61,741 nucleotides of DNA from Chitinispirillaceae bacterium (lineage in GTDB: Bacteria > Fibrobacterota > Chitinivibrionia > Chitinivibrionales > Chitinispirillaceae): the NCBI GenBank assembly GCA_016930275.1, contig JAFGHA010000215.1, positions 1-61,741 on the forward strand, given 5' to 3'. Position 1 is the first letter of the stretch. Each line of letters opens with the position of its first letter. Below are positions 8,942-18,371 of the stretch, in pieces. The notes under the pieces are model-generated. The model was given only the letters and a program-made list of their open reading frames with translations. It searched no databases and was not told the DNA's origin. Position numbers and translations under genes: made by a program.

Positions 8942-10510
8942 ATGAATTCGACTGTATCGCATAAAATGCTCCGTTCCGATATCATTCTCATTCTGATGAT
9001 ATCCATCCTAGCGCTGGTAATCAGGCTGATCAATCTTGGCGCCGAATCCATGTGGCATGATGAAACGTTCACTGTTCAGCTGGCGGCGAATCATTCCATG
9101 ACAGAAATATTAACCAATATAATCAGGCTGGATTGTCACCCTCCCGGTCATGTACTGTATTTGCGGGTATGGGGTTTACTCTTCGGTTTTTCAGATTTTT
9201 CGTGCAGAATGTCATCGGTGCTGCCGGGTGTCGTCACGATTGCCGGTATTTTCCTTCTTGCAAAACGGTGTTGCCAAAACCGGATCGTTGCAGTTTTATC
9301 CGCACTGTTCGCTGCTGTGTCGCCGACCATGATCTGGTTTTCGCAGGAATGCAGGATGCATTCTCTGCTGATAATGACATTCACCTTGTGTCTGATAGCG
9401 TTGTTTGAATGCATCAGCAGAGATTTTCGATGGAACTATAGAGTGCTTGTGATTGCTGCATTTATTTCCTTCGCTTATATGCACAGCAGCAGCGGATTCC
9501 TGATTCTTCCCTTTCTTTATTGCATGATTTTTTTTTCCTACGGCCTGAATATACGGAAAAATTACAAACGAAGGGCGGTTCTTCTTGGCATGCTGTTTCT
9601 GGTATATGTTCCGTGGATCATCAATCTTTTCAACCTGTACGCACTCAAACGTCAGATGGACGTTCTGTCGCCGCGCGCCATGTTCGGACTCGCCAAATGG
9701 CTGGTTTTCTTCCAGGCTCAGATATCTGTTCCAGCGAAACTTATAGCAGGTGTGTTTTTTTTCCTGTTACTGACCGCAGGTTTTTTTAAATGCAAAAAGC
9801 AGGCATTGGCAGGTCAGTTTCTCTATGGAGCATTGATCGTACCATTTGTCACCTGTTCCATACTCACCTATATTAGCCCGTTTTATCTTCCCCGTGCTTT
9901 AGTCTTCCTGACCGTCCCTCTCTATATCTGCCTTGCTGTCGGGATTAGTGCGCTGACGGATAATTTCAATGGATATACTTCAACAAAATCAGCGTTCATT
10001 TCACCCCTGCTGGGAATCTCGCTCAGTGGGTCAATTATCATATCACTGCTTCTGGTTTCCTGTACGGATTGTCGGCATAGACGGCAGAAAGAGCAGTGGC
10101 GGGAGGCGGTCTCCTTTGTGGCCGGCAAATGTCAACCGCATGACGGTTTTGTCTTTTTTACCGGAATGAATCAATGTTCGTTTGACCATTATTTTTTCGG
10201 GTATGAAACAGATCCCGTTCATAAAAAATCGGAGTATAGGTATTTTCCGATCAACGGTAACCCGTCACTCGAGGTAATGACCGATAATTTGAAGACATCT
10301 CCACCGGCAACGACGGTATGGGTTTTCTATTCCCACAATTGGAGCGATTCATACGTGGATATACCGATTCGGCAGCAGGGTTTCACTGAAGTGAATCAAT
10401 GGCATGGAACCGGTGTTGTTGTCAAGGCGTTCAGGCGAATGGAGAAATCAGAAGACGACACCCGGGTGACTACCGGGGCGGCGGGAAACCGTTCCGGACA
10501 AGAACAGTAA
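8942..10510 (+). CDS. Membrane glycosyltransferase of the GT39/PMT (ArnT-like) family
   Basis: The 522-residue protein has about 11-12 hydrophobic segments and, in the first periplasmic loop after helix 1, the acidic motif WHDE (near residue 39) that characterises PMT/ArnT-type transferases; HPPGHVLYL follows in the position of the conserved HPPL-type motif. These inner-membrane enzymes move sugars from polyprenyl-phosphate donors to proteins, lipids or glycans on the outer face. A soluble domain of about 130 residues lies at the C-terminus. A GGAG-like site (CCGGAGAC) precedes the ATG. It is monocistronic, so the acceptor cannot be inferred. Confidence 0.85.
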   Translation: MNSTVSHKMLRSDIILILMISILALVIRLINLGAESMWHDETFTVQLAANHSMTEILTNIIRLDCHPPGHVLYLRVWGLLFGFSDFSCRMSSVLPGVVTIAGIFLLAKRCCQNRIVAVLSALFAAVSPTMIWFSQECRMHSLLIMTFTLCLIALFECISRDFRWNYRVLVIAAFISFAYMHSSSGFLILPFLYCMIFFSYGLNIRKNYKRRAVLLGMLFLVYVPWIINLFNLYALKRQMDVLSPRAMFGLAKWLVFFQAQISVPAKLIAGVFFFLLLTAGFFKCKKQALAGQFLYGALIVPFVTCSILTYISPFYLPRALVFLTVPLYICLAVGISALTDNFNGYTSTKSAFISPLLGISLSGSIIISLLLVSCTDCRHRRQKEQWREAVSFVAGKCQPHDGFVFFTGMNQCSFDHYFFGYETDPVHKKSEYRYFPINGNPSLEVMTDNLKTSPPATTVWVFYSHNWSDSYVDIPIRQQGFTEVNQWHGTGVVVKAFRRMEKSEDDTRVTTGAAGNRSGQEQ

Positions 10511-10655
10511 ACGACTCCGTAAAAATGATTCAACAGTAACGGCGTGCTCTCGGACCTCAGACTCCACCGCATTCAATACATCATACTTTAAACGTCAAAT
10601 GACATTACCGGTTGCTATGAATACACCCGTTCTGAACATTTTTTGTTAAAGAAAT

Positions 10656-10687
10656 TCAAAAAAAGGCCCGGGTCATAGACCCGGGCC
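10656..10687 (-). terminator. Rho-independent terminator of the zinc-ribbon gene
   Basis: A perfect 9-bp GC-rich stem (GGCCCGGGT at 10665-10673 with ACCCGGGCC at 10679-10687) with a 5-base loop is followed, on the minus strand, by a U tract (A run 10658-10664 on the plus strand). It sits 32 bases past the stop of the gene ending at 10719. Confidence 0.9.
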
Positions 10688-10718
10688 GTACATCCTGACT
10701 GCAAACGCAGCCAGCCGA

Positions 10719-11135
10719 CTACATTCTGTCAATAAATTCCGAAACATCGTTGCAGAGCGCAAGCTCGATCTTCAGATTGGTGATATCATCATTGCCGATA
10801 TGTATTTTTCTTTCTCCCGACCGGGCGGAGGAATGCATCGAAAAATGCGGATTGCAGCGGTCCTCGACCGCCTCCTGTTGTCGGTGCAGTTTGGGTACCG
10901 GTTCTTCCTCGGGTTTGGTCATCTTCTTCAGGAGATTCATCATCGAGCTGCTTCGTGCCTTGTTTTTGATCGCCTCGACCTGACTCTGCGAAAGGATGAA
11001 AATTTTCTGGTCGAAATACATGATCGGAGAGCAACATGACGGACAATTCAGAATAATGACACACGCATTGGTGCTCAGAAAGATCTCGGCAGTCTGATGG
11101 CAATGCGGGCATGTTACTTTCAACGTCTGGACCAT
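10719..11135 (-). CDS. Zinc-ribbon protein of unknown function
   Basis: The 138-residue protein begins with CPHCH and, about 20 residues on, CPSCCSP, a four-cysteine zinc ribbon like those of small regulatory or chaperone-type proteins. The rest is charged, with a helix (SQVEAIKNKARSSS) and a C-terminal segment ending in ALCNDVSEFIDRM. There is no membrane span. The start at 11135 is well supported by GAGGAG just upstream; the frame extends 11 codons further but without a site. It is a single gene with its own strong terminator. Confidence 0.7.
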   Translation of the reverse strand: MVQTLKVTCPHCHQTAEIFLSTNACVIILNCPSCCSPIMYFDQKIFILSQSQVEAIKNKARSSSMMNLLKKMTKPEEEPVPKLHRQQEAVEDRCNPHFSMHSSARSGERKIHIGNDDITNLKIELALCNDVSEFIDRM

Positions 11136-11265
11136 TTCTCCTCCTCGGCCATTGCAGTTGTCGATCATAGCAGCAGATTCAGGGCAATGTCCGGCCTGAA
11201 AACCGGTAAAAAGAGCACCTTCTTATTGTAGCATCACTTTCCATAAACGTCAAGAAAGAAATCGC

Positions 11266-12141
11266 ATGTCGACAGGTTCGGAAGAAATAAATGAACGGTA
11301 TACACGATGCAGAATGCTTCTCACCCGTGAAATAGCGCGACTCCGGAAAACGGTTTCCGCGACGACCATACCGCACAAGGAAAAACGTAATGCACTCTGG
11401 CTCAAACAGATAGGCGATTCGATCGCCGCCTCGGCATCGTCGATCATGCCGGGACTTTCCATAGTGTCAATCACCAACATTCACACCGGTCTGCGCGAAA
11501 CCGTGGCACTAAATCCGAAATGTTCCGCCGAAAAAAATGCGGTCCTCTATTATAAAAAATCACTCAGGGCGCAGAAGAACGAGAAGGCCGCCACCGGAAA
11601 CCAGGTTGCAACTATCGGCAATCTCAATGATTTACGTGATGCACTGCACCGTCTTGAAAAAGCCGCTGCGGAAGATCCTCTTCTACTGAACGAAACGATC
11701 GAACAGTGTATCGCGATACTCGAAGGCGCGGCGCCCGGAAGCACCGCCGGGAATAAGGATACCTCCACGCCCTCTCCCTATCGCCGTGTATCGTATGAGG
11801 GGTGGGATATATATATCGGAAAAACCGATGAACAGAACGATGAATTATCCCTCAAATTCGCCAAAGCATCGGATATCTGGTTTCATGTGGCAGGAAATGC
11901 GGGATCGCATGTCATCATCAGACGACCCAAGGGTACCCCGGAACCCCCGGATACGGTCATCAGGGCAGCAGCCGCTCTTTCAGCATGGTATTCCAAACAG
12001 CGTAATGCTCCTACGGTGGAAGTGCATATGACCGAAGCCCGCAATGTCCGGAAACGTCGGGGCGCACCGGCCGGGGAAGTAATGATTGAGCAGTGGAAAT
12101 CGCTGAAAGTCGCTCCACGCCCCCCGGAATCATTCACCTGA
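11266..12141 (+). CDS. NFACT-R (DUF814) domain protein, RqcH-like without the N-terminal NFACT-N domain
   Basis: The 291-residue protein matches the second half of RqcH/Rqc2-type proteins. A coiled-coil region contains NPKCSAEKNAVLYYKKS, equivalent to the NFACT linker motif, and the C-terminal NFACT-R domain has ASDIWFHVAGNAGSHVIIRR near residues 200-220. In complete RqcH this domain helps the protein bind peptidyl-tRNA on the large ribosomal subunit and add Ala tails to stalled chains. The start is well defined and no upstream frame supplies the missing 250 or so residues of NFACT-N, so this looks like a short family member, not a truncation artefact. RNA binding is likely; tailing activity is uncertain. 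Confidence 0.85.
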   Translation: MSTGSEEINERYTRCRMLLTREIARLRKTVSATTIPHKEKRNALWLKQIGDSIAASASSIMPGLSIVSITNIHTGLRETVALNPKCSAEKNAVLYYKKSLRAQKNEKAATGNQVATIGNLNDLRDALHRLEKAAAEDPLLLNETIEQCIAILEGAAPGSTAGNKDTSTPSPYRRVSYEGWDIYIGKTDEQNDELSLKFAKASDIWFHVAGNAGSHVIIRRPKGTPEPPDTVIRAAAALSAWYSKQRNAPTVEVHMTEARNVRKRRGAPAGEVMIEQWKSLKVAPRPPESFT

Positions 12142-12308
12142 TACATCTGCCCCGCTAAATCACGAAAAACCGGATCAGTTTTTACTATATTTATACCGTT
12201 CAGGACAAAACGGGATTTCAAAAATGTTCATCGGATTAAATCCTGCACAGTTTTCTATCCCGGGAACCGTAATCAGCAGCAGCAACTTCGAACCGAAAGA
12301 CCATTCTC

Positions 12309-13793
12309 GTGAAAATCGTCGCTCTTAATCCGCCGTTTTTAAGTCACTTTTCCCGCGAATCGCGCTCACCTGCGGTAGCCAAAAGCGGAACGCTCTATTA
12401 TCCGATGTGGTTGGCATATGCGGTCGGTCTGCTCGAAAAAAACGGTCACGAAGTAATGCTCATCGATGCTCCCGCCGGGAACCTCTCCCGGGAAACAGTA
12501 GCGGAACGGGTGAAGCAATTCGATCCGGGTATGGTGTTCATCGCAACCTCCACACCGAGTATCTATAATGACGTTGAAGTGGGTGCCGCGCTCAAGGAGG
12601 CCTGCACCGATTGTTTTACCGTATTTGTCGGTGTGCATGTATCGGCGCTGCCGTGTGAAACGCTCGAACTGAACGCGAACATCGATGCGGTCGCCTTCAG
12701 CGAATTCGACATGACCCTTGTTGAACTTGCAGAAAAACTGCCCTCAGGCAGGTCGGATGACCTTCTTGCATCGATAACCGGACTCGCTTACCGCACCAGC
12801 GACGGAAAATCTGTGAAAAATGAACCCCGGCCGTTTATCGAAGACCTCGATGTTTTTCCGCCCGTAGCGTCGGTCTACAAGAACCACCTCAATATCACCC
12901 CCTATTTTTACGGGCACAGTCTCCATCCGCTCATCGTCATCATGACGGGCCGCGGATGTCCGTTCCGCTGTACCTACTGTGTTGTTCCACAGGTACTGCA
13001 GGGACACCGGTACCGTCAGCGGTCGATTGAAAGCATCGTTGAGGAATTCCGTTACATCCACGACAACTTTCCCGATGTAAAAGAAATCATGATTGAGGAC
13101 GACACGCTCACCGCAAATAAAAAAAGGTGTTCGGATTTGTCAAAGGCACTGATCGAACGGAAACTCACGCGCATTCCGTGGTCGGCGAATTCACGGGCCG
13201 ATGTCGATCTTGAAACCATGCGCCTGATGAAATCTGCCGGTTGCCGGCTCTTCTGCGTCGGATTCGAAAGCGGCAACCAGCAGATCCTCGATAATATCCG
13301 TAAAGGGACGAAAATTCCCGTCATCAGACAGTTCGTCAAGGACGCCAAACGGGCGGGAATCATGATCCACGGCTGTTTCATGGTGGGCAACCGGGGAGAA
13401 ACCCGCGAAACGCTCGAAGAAACGCTCAGGCTCGCCAAACAGCTCAGTCCCGACACCGCCCAGTTTTTTCCGATCATGGTGTACCCGGGTACCTCCGACT
13501 ACCAGTATTATGAGGAAAAGGGATGGATCGTTTCCGATAACTTCCGGGATTGGATCACTCCCGAAGGGCTGCATTCATCGACCATGTCGAACCCCGATCT
13601 TCCCTACGATGAACTGGTCAGCTTCTGTGACCGGGCGCGCCGGGAATTTTATCTGCGCCCTTCCTATATGCTCTTCAAGGCATTTCAGAGCCTTAAAAAC
13701 CCGGCGGAAGCGAAGCGCAACATCAAAGCCGGTCTGACCCTCAGCAAATACCTGTTCAGGGCGGCCCTGCCGAAGAAAAAAGAGAAGTGCTGA
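12309..13793 (+). CDS. B12-binding-domain radical SAM protein
   Basis: The 494-residue protein has an N-terminal Rossmann-like cobalamin-binding type domain (residues 1-150, including GLLEKNGHEVMLIDAP and FIATSTPSIYND), then the radical SAM core with the cluster motif CPFRCTYC (CxxxCxxC) at about residues 217-224, followed by IEDDTL and CVGFESGNQQILDNI, characteristic of this class, and a C-terminal extension. It presumably catalyses a methyl transfer or rearrangement in lipid, hopanoid or cofactor biosynthesis; the substrate cannot be read from sequence. The canonical DxHxxG cobalamin motif is not evident. Translation starts at GTG with no strong ribosome binding site. No pathway partner is adjacent. 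Confidence 0.9.
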   Translation: MKIVALNPPFLSHFSRESRSPAVAKSGTLYYPMWLAYAVGLLEKNGHEVMLIDAPAGNLSRETVAERVKQFDPGMVFIATSTPSIYNDVEVGAALKEACTDCFTVFVGVHVSALPCETLELNANIDAVAFSEFDMTLVELAEKLPSGRSDDLLASITGLAYRTSDGKSVKNEPRPFIEDLDVFPPVASVYKNHLNITPYFYGHSLHPLIVIMTGRGCPFRCTYCVVPQVLQGHRYRQRSIESIVEEFRYIHDNFPDVKEIMIEDDTLTANKKRCSDLSKALIERKLTRIPWSANSRADVDLETMRLMKSAGCRLFCVGFESGNQQILDNIRKGTKIPVIRQFVKDAKRAGIMIHGCFMVGNRGETRETLEETLRLAKQLSPDTAQFFPIMVYPGTSDYQYYEEKGWIVSDNFRDWITPEGLHSSTMSNPDLPYDELVSFCDRARREFYLRPSYMLFKAFQSLKNPAEAKRNIKAGLTLSKYLFRAALPKKKEKC

Positions 13794-14061
13794 CAACAGG
13801 GGCCTCGGAACTATCTTTACGATGAAACCGGTCACTGTGCAGTTTCATCCGGGCACCGATACTGATTTTAGCGCATAGTAAAACTGTTCCACAGTAAGTA
13901 CCCGCTACCCCGCCAATCCACCATCGACATCCATTTCAGGTAATGGTATAATCTTTCTGTAGCATTATTACTACCGTATTTTCAGTACTCAGGGCGACAT
14001 CGTTGATCACCACCGTTTTGCATCGATTCCGCCCGGTAGCATCATCGAAAGGATACCCTTC

Positions 14062-14568
14062 ATGAACCCCCCTGCCTCCAAAGCCCGTATTCTTGTCGTC
14101 GATGATTCCCCGGATATCTGTTTTCTCATTTCAAGCCACTTCAAACTCAAAGGCTTCAGCGTCGAAACAGCTCAAAGCGGAAATGAGGCCCTGAAACTCA
14201 TTGATAAAAATCATTTCGAAATCGTTATCAGTGACATCATCATGCCGGGAATGAAAGGAACCGATCTGTTACAGAAAGTAAAAAAACAGTACCCGATGAC
14301 CCATTTCATCATGATTACCGGCTATGTCTCACTTGAGCACCTCCTCACCTGCATGCGTTATGGAGCCGATACCTGCATTTTCAAACCGATGGACAATTTT
14401 TCGGAACTGGACAATGCCATCAATATGGCACTCGATTCGATGCACAACTGGGAAGAAAAAATCGTCGCACTGAAAGGGCTCAAAGAAACAGGAACACAGA
14501 GTCTTGAATACGATGATGACCAAACCGACGTCATCGAAATCGAATCTGCTACTATCTCATCGCCCTGA
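14062..14568 (+). CDS. Stand-alone CheY-like response regulator
   Basis: The 168-residue protein is a receiver domain with intact signature residues: acidic pair D14-D15, phosphoacceptor D58 (SDIIMPG), T86 (ITGY) and K108 (FKPM). About 45 C-terminal residues form an acidic tail (EYDDDQTDVIEIESAT) instead of a DNA-binding or enzymatic output. No sensor kinase lies next to it, so its partner is encoded elsewhere; it probably works by protein-protein contact. Confidence 0.92.
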   Translation: MNPPASKARILVVDDSPDICFLISSHFKLKGFSVETAQSGNEALKLIDKNHFEIVISDIIMPGMKGTDLLQKVKKQYPMTHFIMITGYVSLEHLLTCMRYGADTCIFKPMDNFSELDNAINMALDSMHNWEEKIVALKGLKETGTQSLEYDDDQTDVIEIESATISSP

Positions 14569-14607
14569 CAACCCGCCCGATAAAAATACCGGGATTATAA
14601 GAGGTAA

Positions 14608-15864
14608 CTACTTTCCCGAAACCGTTTTTATCGGAATGGCCATTCCGTTTACCGTAAGTATAATTCCCTTTGCGGCGAATCCGGCCGGCAGTATGGCATA
14701 ATAAGGTGAATCCGGTGTCACTTCATGGAACAGTAATCGTCCCGAAAAATCAAACAGACACAAGCGGGAGCCAGGTGGAATACGGCTGACGGCAAGACGG
14801 CTTCCGGATAGTCGGTAATATATCAGAGCGTCCGGTGGCATTCGTGACAATACCGGACGGTCGAGGGTTACCGCCACGCCGAAACGATCAAACAGTTCCT
14901 CGATCGCCGCTGTAATCTCCGCGGCTCTGTCGGGTCGTTTCCAGGGAGCGGTCCGGCGGAAATACAGCAGGCGGTCTCCTTCGTCTCCGTTGACGGCTTC
15001 CCCGTGTTCAAGCAACCACGCAAGTGCCGCAAATCCCAAAGAATCGGTTGCGGCTGAATCGAGCATATATCCCACTGTCGACAGGTAATCCTCCGTTGTC
15101 GCATCAACGGGTATCGTATCGATGAGTGGCGGAAGCGGATAGCTCTCGACCAGATCAATATACGTCGACTGAATATTATTCCTGAATAACTGATACGCAT
15201 CGGTGGCATCAATACCATTTTCCAGGGTGTATTCTTCGTAATGATCACGGAGATACGTGAGTGCATCGATCGCATGCCGATCACTGTCAACCGCAACATT
15301 CGCGAGAAGCCATACGGCTGTGTAAAACCCTTTCGCTTCGTTGAAATAGGTATCGGGTGCCACCATGGTAACCAGCGCATCAACAACCCGGTTGCGGTCG
15401 AACGGCAATTGATAGACAAACGCAGTAGCGGTTATCCTATTTGCATACAGTGCCGCATACCGTATTTCGGGATCGGATGAGTAAAGCATGAGATCGGTAA
15501 GCGTGTCACATACTTCCGTCCAGCGATAGGTGAGAACGAACCGGTTCATCCGGTCGACGGCCGTCAGGTTGACCGAACGGTCGGGATACCGGAAAGCGAA
15601 ATATTTGATGGTGTCAAGCAGCGCCGGATCATGCTGTTCAACCAGGGAATCAAGTGCCACGGTTTTACTGTCGGCGGTTTCGGCAGGATCGTTTACCGTG
15701 GTGAGCCACTTCCGTACATTCGCCGGGAATTCCTCCGGTGGACCGTCTGAAGCATGACTGTGGCCAAACCCGGTCAAAACCATTGCAATAACTGCCGATA
15801 GAAATGCTACCGTCGGGATGGGGCCGGCAGTTCTTCCGGCTGCAATGGTGGAAGTATCTTGCAT
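14608..15864 (-). CDS. Secreted protein with helical repeats and a sorting-type C-terminal domain
   Basis: The 418-residue product has a hydrophobic N-terminal segment (VAFLSAVIAMVLTGF) that fits a signal peptide, then about 280 residues of mostly helical sequence resembling HEAT-like repeats, and a beta-rich C-terminal domain of about 75 residues (RLSGSRLAVSRIP to VNGMAIPIKTVSGK). That tail follows the pattern of type IX-style sorting domains: a conserved LCLFDFSGRLL-type strand pair and a final VNGxxxxxK strand. It is probably secreted or surface anchored. Function unknown. Other genes in this window carry similar tails. Confidence 0.68.
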   Translation of the reverse strand: MQDTSTIAAGRTAGPIPTVAFLSAVIAMVLTGFGHSHASDGPPEEFPANVRKWLTTVNDPAETADSKTVALDSLVEQHDPALLDTIKYFAFRYPDRSVNLTAVDRMNRFVLTYRWTEVCDTLTDLMLYSSDPEIRYAALYANRITATAFVYQLPFDRNRVVDALVTMVAPDTYFNEAKGFYTAVWLLANVAVDSDRHAIDALTYLRDHYEEYTLENGIDATDAYQLFRNNIQSTYIDLVESYPLPPLIDTIPVDATTEDYLSTVGYMLDSAATDSLGFAALAWLLEHGEAVNGDEGDRLLYFRRTAPWKRPDRAAEITAAIEELFDRFGVAVTLDRPVLSRMPPDALIYYRLSGSRLAVSRIPPGSRLCLFDFSGRLLFHEVTPDSPYYAILPAGFAAKGIILTVNGMAIPIKTVSGK

Positions 15865-16143
15865 CTCATCAATCTCTTCTGGAATCTTCGAGACATGGTA
15901 TCGCTATAAAACCAACCTGTCCATAATAAATATATGAACATTATCTCCGAAGGTTCCCGCCGGGGATCAGGAAATGTATTATCTGTTGAACAAAATAGAA
16001 CTGCGGTGTGATGAGTATTTCCCGAACGACGCATTCCCGGCGGTCGAAGCCGGTCCTCTTCTAACCGTCATCGGATTGCGTAAAACGGAAAAAGTGTTCA
16101 CATACAACCATGTACTATTTTTGGTATCGTCACGCAGTTATTA

Positions 16144-16446
16144 CATCTTTTTGAACCGACTCTCAATCATCGTCTTCAGGGATTGAAAAGCATGCAGGAG
16201 GCTATCGTTCCCGCCATCTTCGAACCCTCCCTGCCGGACCGTCGTCTCACCTGTTCCGATGATGATGCGTTCAATGCCACGCGCGATCTTGCACTCCGCG
16301 AAGGTCTCTTCTGCGGTATAAGCAGCGGCGCAGCCCTCTGGGGAGCACTGCAGATCGCATGGGATCTCCCCGGCGCGGATCGACCGTAGTGGCACTCCTG
16401 CCCGATCGCGGAGATCGGTACTATCGACGGAAGTTTTCCGATCCGT
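16144..16446 (+). pseudogene. Decayed cysteine synthase (CysK/CysM family), C-terminal fragment
   Basis: One frame reads a stretch ending the PLP-fold II region: HRLQGLKSMQEAIVPAIF, then DDDAF, LALREGLFCGISSGAAL (the family motif EGxxxGISSGAA) and ALQIA. It stops at 16387-16389, but the continuation STVVALLPDRGDRYY, the family's C-terminal VxxLPDxGxRY motif, is found in another frame from about 16388. Upstream of 16144 the N-terminal two thirds, including the PLP lysine region, are absent. The gene is therefore truncated and frameshifted, and cannot make an active O-acetylserine sulfhydrylase. Confidence 0.85.
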
Positions 16447-16622
16447 CTGTGCCATGTGTCCTCCGTAATCTACGTACCCGAACGTTCCACCTTCCCCGGC
16501 GTATTCCTCGTGCGCAGCCCTTAATGATTGCACTGCCGGAATATGCATGTTATAATACAATTATCCCCTTTTTCCGTAACGGTATTTGCAATCGACGATT
16601 GGTTCGTTAGAAATCAAGGATA

Positions 16623-18362
16623 ATGCAACAAAACGATACCTCCGCTCCGTTACCATTCAAACTCTCCACGAGTAAGCAGATGCACCGTGAGAATGAGATG
16701 GTATTCAACAACTGCACCGAGGGGATCATCATTACCGACCATAATCAGGTCATTGTTCGTGTCAATCCGGGCTTTACCCAGATCACCGGCTATGATTCCG
16801 CCGAAGCCATCGGTAAAAAACCCAGTTTTCTCAAATCCCACCGACACGACGACATGTTTTATCAGCAGATACAGAACGCATTGAACAATGACGGAAAATG
16901 GCAGGGCGAAATCTGGAACCGTCGTAAAAACGGTGAAATCTATTCCCAATGGCTCACGGTTTTTCATTGCAAAGATACGGGCGACGCCGACCGGTACATC
17001 GGTATCTTTACCGATCTTACCGGGTATATTTCCAATGATTCACCCGGCCGCAATTACGCCTACTATGACTCGCTGACCGGTCTGCCGAACCGAATGCTGC
17101 TGTACGACCGTCTTACCTACATGCTCAATCTCGCCCGACGCAGAAAAGGAATAATGGGGATACTGCAGCTTGATCTCAACCGGTTCAAGATCATCAACGA
17201 CACACTCGGCTATGTGTTCGGCGACCAGCTGCTTCAGAATGTCGCACAGCGGCTCAAAGCATGCACCCGGGAGGTGGATTCGGTGTTCAGACTCGGCGAC
17301 GACGGTTTCGCCGTGCTTCTTGACGACATTCTGCATCCGCAGGATGCCGCCCGGGTGGCCAAGCGGATTCTCACGGCCTGTTCGCAACCCTTTCTGATCG
17401 GCAACAAGGAGCTGTTCATTACCGTCAGTATCGGGGTGAGCCTTTTCCCCGGCGACGGTGATCACTTCGAGCTCCTGCTGAAAAACGCGGAAACCGCCAT
17501 GCTGCGCGCCAAAGAACTCGGAATCAGCAACTACCAGCATTACATGCCCTCGATGAACACGCAGGCCTTCGAGCAGTTGACACTTGAGCATAACCTCCAG
17601 AAGGCTCTGCAGAAAAAACAGTTTCTCGTTTTCTACCAGCCGATTATCGATCTGAACACCAGGGAAATAGTCGGTGCCGAAGCGCTGGTCCGCTGGAACC
17701 ACCCCGATCTCGGGATGATCTCGCCGATACAGTTCATTCCGCTTGCCGAGGAGATCGGTCTTATTATTCCCATCGGCGAGTGGGTGCTTGAAACCGCCTG
17801 CAGACAGATGCGACTCTGGCAGGACCAGTTCGGAAAAGCGTTTGTCATTTCAGTCAACCTGAGTGCCCGGCAGTTCCAGCAGCAGGATCTGGTCGCCTCC
17901 ATCGACCGCACCCTGAAACATACCCGGTTCGATGCCCGCAATCTCAAACTCGAAATCACCGAAAGCATCGGCATGAAAAATCCCGAACAGACCATCATGA
18001 CGCTTCGACAGCTCAAGGATATGGGGGCGCTCTTCGCGATCGATGATTTCGGTACGGGATATTCATCACTCAGTTATCTCAACCGGTTTCCCATTGACAC
18101 GCTCAAAATCGACCGTTCTTTCGTCATGGAAATGAATCCCACGACACCGGAATCGGCAATTATCGATGCGATTATCGCCATGGCGCATAGTCTGAGTTTG
18201 AACGTGATCGCCGAAGGCGTCGAGACTCCCGATCAGGCTGACTATCTGCTCCGGAACGGATGCGAACAGGTGCAGGGATTCTATTTCAGTAGACCTGTAA
18301 ATGCCGAGGAGTTCGGTCAGTTGCTGAAACGTCCTCCGTGGTCAAAAAAAGAGACGAAGTAA
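16623..18362 (+). CDS. PAS-GGDEF-EAL protein, probable c-di-GMP phosphodiesterase
   Basis: The 579-residue protein has a PAS sensor domain (about 20-140, including TEGIIITDHNQVI), a GGDEF domain (about 150-310) and an EAL domain (about 320-570). The GGDEF site reads RLGDDGF near residue 222, so the cyclase signature is lost. The EAL domain keeps EALVRW near 350 and DDFGTGYSSLSYL near 473, matching active phosphodiesterases. It most likely hydrolyses c-di-GMP under control of the PAS domain; no membrane span is present, so it is cytoplasmic. AAGGATA lies 3-4 bases before the ATG-proximal region and supports the start. Confidence 0.93.
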   Translation: MQQNDTSAPLPFKLSTSKQMHRENEMVFNNCTEGIIITDHNQVIVRVNPGFTQITGYDSAEAIGKKPSFLKSHRHDDMFYQQIQNALNNDGKWQGEIWNRRKNGEIYSQWLTVFHCKDTGDADRYIGIFTDLTGYISNDSPGRNYAYYDSLTGLPNRMLLYDRLTYMLNLARRRKGIMGILQLDLNRFKIINDTLGYVFGDQLLQNVAQRLKACTREVDSVFRLGDDGFAVLLDDILHPQDAARVAKRILTACSQPFLIGNKELFITVSIGVSLFPGDGDHFELLLKNAETAMLRAKELGISNYQHYMPSMNTQAFEQLTLEHNLQKALQKKQFLVFYQPIIDLNTREIVGAEALVRWNHPDLGMISPIQFIPLAEEIGLIIPIGEWVLETACRQMRLWQDQFGKAFVISVNLSARQFQQQDLVASIDRTLKHTRFDARNLKLEITESIGMKNPEQTIMTLRQLKDMGALFAIDDFGTGYSSLSYLNRFPIDTLKIDRSFVMEMNPTTPESAIIDAIIAMAHSLSLNVIAEGVETPDQADYLLRNGCEQVQGFYFSRPVNAEEFGQLLKRPPWSKKETK

Positions 18363-18371
18363 GCCCCACGC

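Noticed and set aside
16141-16560. Minus-strand frame across the cysteine synthase relic
   Set aside because: It is antisense to recognisable CysK motifs and has no features of its own.
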